Shown piece by piece: positions 1 to 8,423 of a stretch of DNA of 39,259 nucleotides. Origin of the DNA: Bacteroidales bacterium (GTDB taxonomy: Bacteria; Bacteroidota; Bacteroidia; Bacteroidales; Bacteroidaceae); NCBI GenBank assembly GCA_022772475.1, contig JALEZQ010000053.1, positions 1 to 39,259 on the forward strand, given 5' to 3'. Position numbers and translations under genes: made by a program. The notes beneath the pieces were generated by a model, which made no database searches, had not been told where the DNA came from, and worked only from the letters and a program-made list of their open reading frames with translations. The first letter of the stretch is position 1, and every line of letters starts with the position of its first letter.

Positions 1-85
1 GTCTCTTGCTCATACCAGAGACATAGTACTCGCGAAGAACTGACAGCTTGAATTCCTCACTGTACTTACGGTTTTTGCGACTCAT
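1..85 (-). CDS. IS3-family transposase OrfA-like, N-terminal fragment
   Basis: Reading leftwards from the ATG at 85-83 gives 28 codons before the window edge, beginning MSRKNRKYSEEFKLSVL and continuing with REYYVSGMSKR. The EEFKLSVL..YY.SG.S pattern is the first part of the helix-turn-helix domain of IS3/IS911-type OrfA proteins, which bind the element's ends. The gene is cut by the window edge, not visibly broken. Whether OrfB follows cannot be seen. Confidence 0.8.
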   Translation of the reverse strand, partial: MSRKNRKYSEEFKLSVLREYYVSGMSKR

Positions 86-141
86 TTAGTTGGATATTTA
101 TAATGGTTACTAAATGTGTCTACCTATATCAGTACAAGACA
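1..141 (-). mobile_element. End of an IS3-type insertion sequence (partial)
   Basis: The minus strand carries the start of a transposase gene, and about 56 bp upstream of it the minus-strand sequence begins TGTCTTGTAC, with the matching bases ending at 141. IS3-family elements usually begin with 5'-TG, so 141 is the proposed outer end. The 22-bp tandem repeats begin four bases further on. The other end lies outside the window, so neither the terminal inverted repeat nor a target duplication can be confirmed. The boundary is inferred. Confidence 0.45.
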
Positions 142-144
142 GGG

Positions 145-320
145 ACTTCGAGTGCCCGCGGCTGGCACTCGATGTACCCGCGACTGGCACTTCGAGTACC
201 TGCGGCTGGGACTCGATGTACCCGCGGCTGGCACTTCGATTGCCCGCGGCTGGCAATACGATTGCCAAGGGCTGGCAATGCCATTACCAGCGGCTGGCAA
301 TTCGATTGCCAAGGGCTGGC
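145..320. repeat. Eight tandem 22-bp repeats with internal hairpins
   Basis: Eight units of exactly 22 bp run without spacers: 145, 167, 189, 211, 233, 255, 277 and 299, ending at 320. Each ends in a GCGGCTGGC-like core. Across each junction lies an imperfect palindrome, for example GGCAATTCGATTGCC or GGCACTTCGAGTACC. Units 1-5 mostly carry the CACT form and units 6-8 the CAAT form, and several arms change together. Because 22 is not a multiple of three, all three frames read through as similar peptides, which explains the overlapping short ORFs here. It is not CRISPR, since there are no spacers. Confidence 0.95.
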
Positions 321-345
321 ATGCTAAGGCAAATAGATGGATGAT

Positions 346-376
346 TAGTAGCCTACACATTATAATAGTAGCCTAC
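346..376. repeat. Short direct repeat, TAGTAGCCTAC twice
   Basis: TAGTAGCCTAC occurs at 346-356 and again at 366-376, 20 bp apart, just after the 22-bp tandem array. Its function is unknown. The rest of 377-440 shows nothing recognisable. Confidence 0.6.
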
Positions 377-442
377 TTATTGTGGCCGTAAGGTGCTCTA
401 TGCGCTAAAGAGCTAAGCCGGCCTGTCATTTGGTTACGACTA

Positions 443-496
443 ACAAAAAGAAAAGGGGTATTCAGGAAATAGACGACTATTTGCTGAATACCCCTT
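443..496 (-). terminator. Rho-independent terminator of the OmpA-type gene
   Basis: AAGGGGTATTCAG (453-465) pairs with CTGAATACCCCTT (484-496), and inner AAATAG/CTATTT pairs extend the stem. On the minus strand the stem is followed by a T-rich run (complement of 443-452). It sits 20 bp past the OmpA-type stop codon and probably ends the eleven-gene minus-strand run. Confidence 0.85.
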
Positions 497-515
497 AATC
501 AATGGTGTGTTGCAA

Positions 516-1385
516 TTATTCCTCTTCGGGTGCCTGGTCGATGAGTTCGAGGAACTGGTCGAGCTTAGGCGTGATGATGATTTGCGTGCGGCGGTTACGC
601 TGGCGTCCCTTCTCGGTGAGGTTGGAGGCTACGGGGTTGAATTCGCCGCGACCACCGGCCGTGAGACGCTTGGGCTCTACACCATAGTCGTTGATGAGGG
701 CCTGCACAACGGACGAGGCGCGGAGCGTCGAGAGGTCCCAGTTGTTGCGGATGTTTTCGCGTTTGATGGGCACGTTGTCCGTGTTGCCTTCCACGAGGAC
801 GTCATAGTCGGGATAGTCTGTGATGATTTTGGCAATCTTCGACAGCGTTTCGCCGGCACGGTCGCCGATTTCATACGAACCGCTCTTGTAGAGCATGTTG
901 TCGGCCAGCGAGATATAGACCACGCCCTTGAGCACCTGAACGTCCACATCCTGCTGCTCTTCGCGGGTGAGCGAGCGGGTGAGTTTGTTGGAGAGGGCGG
1001 TGTTGAGCGAGTCGCTCTTCGATTTGGCTTCGACCAGTTGCTTGATGAAGCGGTTGGAGGCGTTGATCTCGTCCACCAGTTTGGAGATGTTGACGTTGCC
1101 CTGCTGGACGTTCGTCTGGTAGGACGATTGGAGTTTGGCGTAAGCCTCGCGCATCTCTTTGTTGCGCTGCTGCTCTTCAGCCAGGCGGGCGGCCAGACTC
1201 TTGCTGTCGCTGGTGTATTCGGCAATGCGTACACGGGCGTCGTTCAGTTCCGACTGGAGCGCGGCATTCTGACTTTGCAGCGTACTGTTGTTGGCTTGGA
1301 GTTCGGCATACTGCTTTTTGCTGACACAACCGGTGAAGCAGAAAGCGGCCAGGCCGAGGGCCATGATAGACATAGATTGTTTCAT
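516..1385 (-). CDS. OmpA-family peptidoglycan-associated lipoprotein
   Basis: This 289-residue protein is predicted to be an outer-membrane lipoprotein anchoring the envelope to peptidoglycan. The start at 1385 gives a short signal peptide ending in the lipobox FTGC with Cys20; a longer open frame upstream to 1790 runs into the neighbouring gene and lacks a signal. Residues about 25-140 are rich in Q, N, E and A heptads and look like coiled coil. Residues about 150-273 form an OmpA C-terminal domain with NTDN (D203), the LSTLRA helix and NRRT near 264-267, the residues that in this family contact diaminopimelate. An acidic tail EEE ends the protein. It is the last gene before a strong terminator. 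The family is confident; the exact role is not. Confidence 0.93.
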   Translation of the reverse strand: MKQSMSIMALGLAAFCFTGCVSKKQYAELQANNSTLQSQNAALQSELNDARVRIAEYTSDSKSLAARLAEEQQRNKEMREAYAKLQSSYQTNVQQGNVNISKLVDEINASNRFIKQLVEAKSKSDSLNTALSNKLTRSLTREEQQDVDVQVLKGVVYISLADNMLYKSGSYEIGDRAGETLSKIAKIITDYPDYDVLVEGNTDNVPIKRENIRNNWDLSTLRASSVVQALINDYGVEPKRLTAGGRGEFNPVASNLTEKGRQRNRRTQIIITPKLDQFLELIDQAPEEE

Positions 1386-1450
1386 CGTGATAAGGATTTG
1401 TTTGTTTGGATTATCGTGTTTTATTATTGACAGGTTGGGCTCCGGCGTGG

Positions 1451-2392
1451 TTAACCCTTTACCTGCTGTAGGAAAGCCTTGGGGATGGGTGTCTCGAAGT
1501 GGAGCGGCTCGCTGGTCATGGGATGGTAGAAGTCGAGGCGGTAGGCATGTAGGCAGAGGCGGTGGAGCGGGTCGTTGCCGTTGCCATACTTGATGTCGCC
1601 ACAGACGGGATGGCCCAGTTGCTGCAGATGGACACGGATTTGGTTCTTGCGCCCCGTTTCCAGTTTGAGGTCCACCAGACTGTATGCGCCGTTGGTGCGC
1701 ACCTGCTTGTAGTGCGTGACAGCCCACTTGCCGCCGCCCGGGTCCTGAGGGTAAGACAGCGTGAAATAGGCTTTGTTGTCCTTTAGCCAACTTTCGTAAG
1801 TACCGCTGTCTTTGGGCAGCGAGCCGCCGACAAGGGCTACGTAGCGGCGGTCGGTGACAATCTCGTGCCAGTTGTGCTCCAGTATCTGCTCCGCGCGGAT
1901 GCTCTTGGCATAGACCAGCAGGCCGGATGTGTCGCGGTCAAGACGATGGACCACATGTGCTGTACAGCCCTGTTTGCTGCGTCGGAAATACTCGTCGAGC
2001 ACCGATTTTACGCTAAAAGCATGGTGGTTTGTAGCCATGGAGAGAATGCCGATGTTCTTCTCCACCACGATGATATGTGCGTCCTCAAAGACGATCTTTA
2101 CAAACGGACTGTTGAGCGTGGCGCGCGGCTTGTGGCGCGCTATTTCCACCGTCTGGCCGGGTGTAAGTGGCAAGTCGAACTGTCGCTGTATGCGGCCGTC
2201 AACCTTAACGCCGCCCCCCGACAGGATGGCTTTGGCACGCGTGCGGCTCACGCCCGGCATGACTGCCATCAGGTAAGGCAGCAAGGTGGTGGACGTCTTC
2301 ACCACAGATTGGGAAGCAGTGGGTGTGTACATGTTCTGCGTTATTGTATGTTGGATATGTCGAAGTTGGGTTGAGCCTGTACTTATTGGCAT
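1451..2392 (-). CDS. RluA/RluD-family RNA pseudouridine synthase
   Basis: This enzyme is predicted to isomerise uridines to pseudouridine in rRNA or tRNA. Numbering from 2392, an S4 RNA-binding domain lies at about 36-85 (SRTRAKAILSGG..V.G), followed by the catalytic domain with HRLDRDTSGLL; Asp152 of RLD is the expected catalytic aspartate. Later motifs such as GRKNQIRVHLQQLGHPVCGD are typical. The start may instead be Met21 (2332), which sits closer to the S4 domain; neither start has a clear ribosome binding site. Full length is 313 or 293 residues, normal for the family. The gene is 28 bp past the mannosidase stop and likely co-transcribed. The target uridine cannot be told from sequence. 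Confidence 0.93.
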   Translation of the reverse strand: MPISTGSTQLRHIQHTITQNMYTPTASQSVVKTSTTLLPYLMAVMPGVSRTRAKAILSGGGVKVDGRIQRQFDLPLTPGQTVEIARHKPRATLNSPFVKIVFEDAHIIVVEKNIGILSMATNHHAFSVKSVLDEYFRRSKQGCTAHVVHRLDRDTSGLLVYAKSIRAEQILEHNWHEIVTDRRYVALVGGSLPKDSGTYESWLKDNKAYFTLSYPQDPGGGKWAVTHYKQVRTNGAYSLVDLKLETGRKNQIRVHLQQLGHPVCGDIKYGNGNDPLHRLCLHAYRLDFYHPMTSEPLHFETPIPKAFLQQVKG

Positions 2393-2420
2393 AAGCCATG
2401 CTCGATGGTTAATCTTGCGT

Positions 2421-4748
2421 TCAATGGTCGGTCATCGTCAGTTCGAGCACGCCGCCTTCGGCTATGGCGGTATGAGGAATGAAGGGCTCATTGAGCCGCC
2501 GTCCGTTCAGCGTCATCTTCTTTATATAGCGGGCTCGGGGGCTATTGCCTTTGGTGCGGATAGTAAACGTTTTTCCGTTCGGCAGCCGGAAACGCGTCGT
2601 GGCAAAGAGCGGCCGGCCGATAGTCCACACGGGAATTCCGGGGCAAACCTGATACAGACCTGCTGCCGCCAGCACATACCATGCCGACATGGCGCCGCAG
2701 TCTTCATTGCCGGCCAGTCCATCAGGTTTGTCGGTGTAGAGGTGGCGCAGGATAGTGTCGCAGAGTTCCTGCGTCCGACGGGGCCGGCCGGCATAGTTAT
2801 ACAGCCAGACCACATGATGGCTGGGTTCGTTGCCATGAGCATACTGGCCGATGAGGCCCGAGATGTCGGCCGACACCAAGGCGCCTTCAACCGTGGACGG
2901 GGCGGCGAACAGACTGTCCAAACGTTCGGCAAACGCCTTTTTGCCCCCCATGGCCTCCATCAGCGCGGGGATGTCGTGCGGCACAAACCAGCGCCACTGC
3001 CAGGCGGTGCCTTCGCAATAGTCGTCCTGACGATGCTCCGACTGTATCGGATTGAAGGGCTCGCGCCACTGTTCCCGGCTGTTCTTGCCGCGGAAGAAGA
3101 GCGTCTGCGGGTCCAGATAGGCTTGCCAGCCTTCTGCCCGTTGAGAGAAGCGACGCGCTGTGGCGGTGTCGCCGGCATAGGCGGCAAGACGGGCGATGCA
3201 CCAGTCGTCGTAGGCATACTCCAAACCGCGGGCCACGCTTTCCGCCGCCTTTTCGCAGGGGATGTAGCCGTGGCGGTCGATAAGGCGGCGGGCTTCGGGC
3301 AGCAAGTCGCGCACCTTGTAGGCCGGGATGACCTTGGCCAGTCCTGCCGTGTCAGACGTGGCAGCCTTCACCCCATGGCGCAGCATCTTCGTCACGTCAA
3401 AGTGGTCGTAGCCTTTGCATAAGGCGTCGGCAGCAAGCGAGACGAAGTGATAGCCGGGCATACATGCGGTATAGTTTGCAGCGCAGTCCCACTTGGGAAT
3501 GACGCCGCCGGCCTCGCCTTTTCGGAGCAGACAACGGAGGTAGGCTTCGTTGTCAGAGGGTTGAAGAATGGAAAGCAGGGGATGGAGGGCGCGAAAGGTG
3601 TCCCAAAGAGAGAAAACGGTGTAGTCTGTTTCACCGTCAGGCAGACCATGAACACGAAGGTCATTGCCGCGATAGCGCCCATCGACGTCAGAGGCCACAG
3701 CCGGGGCGAGCAACGTGTGGTAAAGGGCTGTATAGAATATGCGGCGTTCCTGTCCTTCAAAGGCAGGCTCTACCTCGATCATATTCAAAGCCTTCTGCCA
3801 TACTTCATGGGCTTGCCGGCGGACAGCATCAAAACGGAAGTGGGGAATCTCCGCCTCGAGGTTACGCCGGGCGCCCTCGGCATCAACGGCTGAAACGGCG
3901 CAGCGCATAAGTAGCGTGTCGCCGGCAGAGGCGGCGTTGAAATCATTAAAATGAAGGACGGCGCGAAGTCGGGGCTGACTGTGGCCATTCAAGCGTATGG
4001 TATCGCGCACCACCGTGGCAGTGAAGGGCTGCGAAAAATGGGCGTAGAAATAGGTGTCCTGATTGTATGCCCACCAGTAAGAACGGCGGCGTGCCTTCAG
4101 GGTGTAGTTGTCGGGGAATGCTACTTCGGCATCGAGCGTCAGTTGGTCCTGAATGGCGTAGTCTAAGTCGAGGACAAGGCGCTTATCGGCACCATGCGGA
4201 TAGGTATATCTGTGAATGGCGGCGCGTGTGGTGGCGGTCATTTCCGCTAATATGCCGTAGCGGGAAAGCATGACGGCGTAGTAGCCCGGCTGTGCCCACT
4301 CCCGGTCGTGACTGAAGGACGAGGCCCAAGGCGTGGCGTCGTGCCCCTGTCCCGCTGTCGGCGTATCGGCCAATGTCGGTGCTCCGGTGATGGGCATCAC
4401 CAGAAAGTCGCCATAGTCGGCGCAGCCGGTGCCGCTCAATCGCTGGTGAGCAAAGCCGTTGATGAGGGAGTCGGCATAGTGGTAGCCCGAGCATGCGTCC
4501 CAGCCCATTCGCCGCGTGTCCGGTCCCGGCTGTATCATGCCGTGGGGCACGCACGCCGCGGGATGGGTGTGGCCGTGGCCGCCGGTACCGATGAAGACAT
4601 CAACCAAGGCCGTCGGGTCGCTGACGCGCTGCTGTCGTCCTTGTGCGAAGCCGGCAGTAGTGCCGCCCAACAAGGTAAGGATTAAGGTGACTGCGTAGAG
4701 AGATATAAGGCGTAAGGATTTCATGGCAAGGGCATTGTTTCGGCTCAT
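2421..4748 (-). CDS. Secreted GH92 alpha-1,2-mannosidase-like glycosidase
   Basis: GH92 enzymes are calcium-dependent exo-alpha-mannosidases that trim mannose from N-glycans or yeast mannan. The 775-residue frame shows the family hallmarks in order: FIGTGGHGHTHPAA near the N-terminus, IPKWDCAANYT..MPGYH, CEGTAWQWRWFVPHD with the likely general acid near residue 579, and NEDCGAMSAWYVLAAAGLY near 681. The first ATG overlaps the upstream kinase-like gene's stop (ATGA). Met9 (4724) gives a cleaner signal peptide, MKSLRLISLYAVTLILTL, with likely cleavage near FAQ. No lipobox is evident, so it may be periplasmic. No SusC/SusD genes flank it, so this is not a standard polysaccharide utilisation locus. 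Linkage specificity is inferred from the family only. Confidence 0.93.
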   Translation of the reverse strand: MSRNNALAMKSLRLISLYAVTLILTLLGGTTAGFAQGRQQRVSDPTALVDVFIGTGGHGHTHPAACVPHGMIQPGPDTRRMGWDACSGYHYADSLINGFAHQRLSGTGCADYGDFLVMPITGAPTLADTPTAGQGHDATPWASSFSHDREWAQPGYYAVMLSRYGILAEMTATTRAAIHRYTYPHGADKRLVLDLDYAIQDQLTLDAEVAFPDNYTLKARRRSYWWAYNQDTYFYAHFSQPFTATVVRDTIRLNGHSQPRLRAVLHFNDFNAASAGDTLLMRCAVSAVDAEGARRNLEAEIPHFRFDAVRRQAHEVWQKALNMIEVEPAFEGQERRIFYTALYHTLLAPAVASDVDGRYRGNDLRVHGLPDGETDYTVFSLWDTFRALHPLLSILQPSDNEAYLRCLLRKGEAGGVIPKWDCAANYTACMPGYHFVSLAADALCKGYDHFDVTKMLRHGVKAATSDTAGLAKVIPAYKVRDLLPEARRLIDRHGYIPCEKAAESVARGLEYAYDDWCIARLAAYAGDTATARRFSQRAEGWQAYLDPQTLFFRGKNSREQWREPFNPIQSEHRQDDYCEGTAWQWRWFVPHDIPALMEAMGGKKAFAERLDSLFAAPSTVEGALVSADISGLIGQYAHGNEPSHHVVWLYNYAGRPRRTQELCDTILRHLYTDKPDGLAGNEDCGAMSAWYVLAAAGLYQVCPGIPVWTIGRPLFATTRFRLPNGKTFTIRTKGNSPRARYIKKMTLNGRRLNEPFIPHTAIAEGGVLELTMTDH

Positions 4749-5605
4749 AAATTCTCGAGACGGTCGAAGGGGGCTTGTATTACCTCGCCAAGGGTGAGGG
4801 TATGGTGATAAAGCGCTTCTTCCAGTTCGGCGCAGAAAGTCTTTGCTACGCCGCCAACGAAATGCACGGCCTCGTGGATTTCGGGCTGTAAAGGCAGGAT
4901 GTTGCGACGTATGAATCGCGAAAACTCTTCTACAAGAAGGGCGTGGATGGCCTTCTCGTTGCGATGCTCGACGATGAAGGGTACGAACGAGGCCAGATAG
5001 CGGGCTGGCGTGGCACCTCGGTAAACATGCTGAATGATGCTATCGATTCTTACGCCTTCTATGGCAAACAGAGCGTTGCATATGCTGTCGGGCAACTGCC
5101 TTTTGGCAGCATCGCTCAGCAGACGGCGCCCGAGCGAGACTCCCCCACCCTCGTCTCCCAGAATATAACCCAATGAAGGTACGCCGCCCGGCATGATGGC
5201 TTGACCGTCATAGCGGCAGGCATTCGACCCTGTGCCAAGAATGCAGGCAATGCCCGCCTTCGTGCCAAGCAGGGCGCGGGCTGCAGCCAATTGGTCGCCA
5301 TCTACAGAGACGTGGGAGGTGCCAACGATTTCGCTCAACAGTGCTGACAGGCGGGCTATGCCTTCGCCACGACAACCGGCGCCATAGAAACGAATCGTTA
5401 AGGCGGCATCGTCAACGTCTATGTTTGCGCCAAGCATAGTCTGCTTAATTTCCGCAATGTCATCGAGCAGGTAGGTGCGTAGCGTCTCCTCCGTCATGGT
5501 CGTGGGGTTCAGACCATGTCCGCGGACGCGTCCAATGGTATTTTCGTCAGAACGCAGAGCCCAGTCGGTTTTTGTACTGCCGCTATCAGCGATGAGGGTA
5601 ATCAT
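4745..5605 (-). CDS. BadF/BadG/BcrA/BcrD-type ATPase, N-acetylglucosamine kinase-like
   Basis: This 286-residue cytoplasmic protein has the actin/hexokinase fold signatures of the BadF-type ATPase family: phosphate-1 DSGSTKTDW (residues 7-15), phosphate-2 ILGTGSNAC (about 139-147), LGDEGGG (about 168-174) and adenosine motif VGGVAK (about 249-254). Members of this length in Bacteroidales are usually annotated as N-acetylglucosamine kinases. Its stop overlaps the mannosidase start by ATGA, suggesting translational coupling and perhaps a joint role in using N-glycan sugars; that role is inference. The cysteine cluster of the benzoyl-CoA reductase activators was not seen, which fits the sugar-kinase branch. 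Confidence 0.88.
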   Translation of the reverse strand: MITLIADSGSTKTDWALRSDENTIGRVRGHGLNPTTMTEETLRTYLLDDIAEIKQTMLGANIDVDDAALTIRFYGAGCRGEGIARLSALLSEIVGTSHVSVDGDQLAAARALLGTKAGIACILGTGSNACRYDGQAIMPGGVPSLGYILGDEGGGVSLGRRLLSDAAKRQLPDSICNALFAIEGVRIDSIIQHVYRGATPARYLASFVPFIVEHRNEKAIHALLVEEFSRFIRRNILPLQPEIHEAVHFVGGVAKTFCAELEEALYHHTLTLGEVIQAPFDRLENL

Positions 5606-5648
5606 AGAAAGTGTGTTTGGGAAAGAACTGTGGGGCGTGGTGAAAGCC

Positions 5649-6197
5649 TTATGTCTCAGTGAGGGAAAGCACTTCGTTCAGCGTGCAGTCGTGAGGCTCT
5701 GTGGGCACGGCATCGACCATCTGGAAGGGGAACGCCAAACCGAGCGTATAGGCGGCGTGCAGTTCGGGGCGGGACAGAAAACGGTCGTAGTAGCCTTTTC
5801 CGCGTCCCAACCGATGCCCCATCGCATCATAGGCCCGTGCCGGGACTACAATCAGGTCGATATTGCTGAGAGCCGTCCATTCGGGCGTGGTAGGCTCTTT
5901 GATGCCGAATGCCCCGGTGGCAATGTCGTCTGTTCCTTCATAAGGATGCAGATGTAGGTCGTCGCCAACTACGCCGGGCAGGAGCAGCACTTTACGCTTG
6001 TTCCATTCATCCAGCACCCGGTCCAGCGAGGGCTCATCCGGCAAAGCATGATAGAGCATCACCGTCTTGGCGGCCGCAAACCGAGGGTGGCAGACTAAGC
6101 GGGCTGACAATTGCGCTGACCATTCTGCTCGTTGCTGCGGGGTGGTCTCTGCCAACCTTTGCTTGATAAACAGCCTAAGTGTCTTCTTGGCGTTCAT
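5649..6197 (-). CDS. 5-formyltetrahydrofolate cyclo-ligase
   Basis: This enzyme converts 5-formyl-THF to 5,10-methenyl-THF with ATP, returning stored folate to one-carbon metabolism. The protein is 182 residues, the usual length. The ATP/Mg-binding signature GHRLGRGKGYYDRFL lies at about residues 126-140, preceded by the DLIVVPARAYD strand. The start MNAKKTLR places basic residues first, as expected for the substrate-binding N-terminal helix. It lies 25 bp downstream of the processing-peptidase gene, on the same strand. Confidence 0.95.
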   Translation of the reverse strand: MNAKKTLRLFIKQRLAETTPQQRAEWSAQLSARLVCHPRFAAAKTVMLYHALPDEPSLDRVLDEWNKRKVLLLPGVVGDDLHLHPYEGTDDIATGAFGIKEPTTPEWTALSNIDLIVVPARAYDAMGHRLGRGKGYYDRFLSRPELHAAYTLGLAFPFQMVDAVPTEPHDCTLNEVLSLTET

Positions 6198-6222
6198 GCG
6201 CTATCTGGTTATTATGCCCGTG

Positions 6223-7854
6223 CTATTTCGCAGTGGGCGGTTGCGGGAAAGCATGGCCTTCTTTGATAACCCGGCCGGCACGCTGAATGGTGACGTCAGA
6301 TTGGGCAGAGTAGATAATGGCCTTCTCAGGAGAGTAGAGGTCTCTGAGTATGCCCGTGATGATGTAGCGCTGGATGACATTATAGGATGTGCGTATCATG
6401 CGCGGCCTTTTCTTCAGTCCGTTGGCTTCAGCGTAGTCGGCAAAGGCGTTGACCAGATTCTGCTTCTCGAGCCACGTTACAGTGGACTGGAAATCGTTCT
6501 GCCCGTTCAGCGTCTTGCGGTGGCGGTCAGTATAATGGAAGATGAACAGAGACAGCAGACCGCGCAGGTTGGCCTCTTCATAGTAGGAGGTGTAACCGGT
6601 GGTATCTGACGGTACGAAGATGTCGGGCATGATGCCGCCGCCATCATATACAGGGCGGCCTATGCGGGTAAGGAACTTTTTTCCTGTGCTCTTGATGCTG
6701 TCCGCTGAATAGAGTTCGCCGTGGGCAATGCGCGTCATCAGTTCGTTGTCATAGTCTTTGCCCTTACCTTGTGTGTAGGGTTTCTGCACGCAACGCCCTG
6801 AGGGCGAATAATAACGTGCCTTGGTCAGACGCAACTGTGAACCGTCGCTAAATTCGATAGGCACCTGTACCAGGCCCTTGCCGAACGAACGGCGTCCAAT
6901 AATCATGCCGCGGTCGTTGTCCTGTATGGCGCCGGCAAGGATTTCGCTCGCCGAGGCCGATATTTCGTCAGTGAGAATCACGAGGGGCATGTTTTGGTAT
7001 GAGCCGCGGCCATCGCTGGTGTACTCTTCACGGGGCGACTGTCGGCCTTCAGTATAGACGATAAGGCGGTTCTTGGGCAAAAACTCGTTGGCAATCTGTA
7101 TGGCGGGCGACATATAGCCGCCGGTGTTGCCGCGCAGGTCGATGATGAGACTTTCGAAGTCATGCTCGTTGAGCGTGGCCAGGGCTGCCAAAAATTCGGG
7201 ATAGGTTGTCTCGCCGAATGAGGAGATGCGGATGTAGCCCGTATGGCCTTCCAGGATGAAGGCTGCGTCAACGGTACTGATAGGCACATTGCCACGCTCG
7301 ATATTGTATGTCAGGAGTCCCTTATGGCCGGGGCGCTTTACTTTTATCTTCACGATGCTTCCCGTTTCGCCCTTGAGCGTAGTTCGCACCTTTTCTTCGT
7401 TGATTTCTTTGCCGGTGAAGGGCTTGTCGTCAACGGCTACGATACGGTCGCCCGCTTTCAGCCCGACGCCATCTGAGGGGCCGCCGGGGAGGATGCGTAC
7501 AACGCAAGCCGTGTCTTGGTACAGGATGAATTGGATGCCTACGCCCGAGAAACCGCCACGCAGTTCCTGCATGGACGCATCCACTTCGCTGGCCGGTATA
7601 TAGGTGGAGTGCGGGTCGAGTTGTCTGAGTATTTCGGGCAGTGCTTTCTCTACCAGTTCGCTGATGTTGACAGAATCGACATATTGGTCGTCGATGATGT
7701 GCAGCAAACTGTTGAGTTTGTCGCTCGAGGCATTGACGACGTTGAGCCGACGGCCTGCGAAATGGCTGGTGTAGAAACTGCCCACCAGTATGCCCAGAAC
7801 CATGCCCAAAGCCACGAAGATGGGTGTGAAGCGGTATATGCGTAATTTCTTCAT
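6223..7854 (-). CDS. S41 family C-terminal processing peptidase (CtpA/Prc-like)
   Basis: This 543-residue membrane-anchored periplasmic serine protease cleaves proteins near their C-termini. One N-terminal transmembrane segment (FTPIFVALGMVLGILVGSFY) anchors it. A PDZ domain with GVGIQF...GLKAGDRIVAVDD covers about 95-180. The peptidase domain carries the Ser/Lys dyad: Ser301 in SASASEI, Asp312 in QDND and Lys326 in SFGKG, matching the spacing of S430, D441 and K455 in E. coli Prc. A C-terminal extension of about 150 residues follows. The next gene upstream (dCMP deaminase) ends 43 bp away. Confidence 0.96.
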   Translation of the reverse strand: MKKLRIYRFTPIFVALGMVLGILVGSFYTSHFAGRRLNVVNASSDKLNSLLHIIDDQYVDSVNISELVEKALPEILRQLDPHSTYIPASEVDASMQELRGGFSGVGIQFILYQDTACVVRILPGGPSDGVGLKAGDRIVAVDDKPFTGKEINEEKVRTTLKGETGSIVKIKVKRPGHKGLLTYNIERGNVPISTVDAAFILEGHTGYIRISSFGETTYPEFLAALATLNEHDFESLIIDLRGNTGGYMSPAIQIANEFLPKNRLIVYTEGRQSPREEYTSDGRGSYQNMPLVILTDEISASASEILAGAIQDNDRGMIIGRRSFGKGLVQVPIEFSDGSQLRLTKARYYSPSGRCVQKPYTQGKGKDYDNELMTRIAHGELYSADSIKSTGKKFLTRIGRPVYDGGGIMPDIFVPSDTTGYTSYYEEANLRGLLSLFIFHYTDRHRKTLNGQNDFQSTVTWLEKQNLVNAFADYAEANGLKKRPRMIRTSYNVIQRYIITGILRDLYSPEKAIIYSAQSDVTIQRAGRVIKEGHAFPQPPTAK

Positions 7855-7897
7855 AGAGATAGAGAAATCGTTGTGTGTTGTGTTACGGATTATCGAC

Positions 7898-8371
7898 TTA
7901 TTGGGCAGAGGGCCTGTCTATACTATCGGGTAAAGGAAGTTGTTCCACCTCAATGCCTGCTCGGCGCAATAGGTCAATGCCGTCAGTCAGTCTATAACTT
8001 CTATTGTAGATGACGCGTTTGATGCCAGCCTGAATAATCAGTTTGCTGCACTCTATACAGGGCGAATCGGTAACATACAGCGTGGCTCCATCGGCATTAT
8101 TGTTTGAACGGGCAATCTTTGTGATGGCGTTGGCTTCGGCGTGTAGCACATACGGAAGCGTTACGCCATGCTCGTCCTCGCACACATTCTCAAATCCCGA
8201 CGGCGTGCCGTTATATCCATCGCTTATTATCATGTTGTCTTTCACGATAAGTGCGCCAACTTGACGGCGGCGGCAATAGGAGTTTTCCGCCCAGATGGAA
8301 GCCATGCGGAGGTAACGCAGGTCCAGTTCGGTCTGTTTATCTATGGATGTGTGTGAGGTCTTGTCCGTCAT
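7898..8371 (-). CDS. Deoxycytidylate (dCMP) deaminase, ComEB-like
   Basis: The protein deaminates dCMP to dUMP and so feeds thymidylate synthesis. The zinc-dependent deaminase signature is intact: H77-A-E79 (proton shuttle Glu79) and PCIEC with Cys105 and Cys108, plus SDGYNGTPSGFENV near residues 50-63. Its 157 residues match family length. It lies between the M3 peptidase and the processing peptidase. Confidence 0.95.
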   Translation of the reverse strand: MTDKTSHTSIDKQTELDLRYLRMASIWAENSYCRRRQVGALIVKDNMIISDGYNGTPSGFENVCEDEHGVTLPYVLHAEANAITKIARSNNNADGATLYVTDSPCIECSKLIIQAGIKRVIYNRSYRLTDGIDLLRRAGIEVEQLPLPDSIDRPSAQ

Positions 8372-8423
8372 GGTGGCTTGAGTTAAGGATGAAACGATTG
8401 TGCCTGTTTGGCTGTGGCGTGTC

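Noticed and set aside
145-320. CRISPR-like array
   Set aside because: The units abut directly and there are no spacers.
103-391. Overlapping short ORFs in both strands over the tandem array
   Set aside because: They are translations of the 22-bp repeat in shifted frames, with no start context or family match.
507-1430. 307-codon plus-strand frame opposite the OmpA-type gene
   Set aside because: It mirrors the GC-rich codons of a well-supported gene on the other strand.
1386-1790. N-terminal extension of the OmpA-type gene
   Set aside because: It overlaps the pseudouridine synthase gene and would hide the clear lipoprotein signal at 1385.
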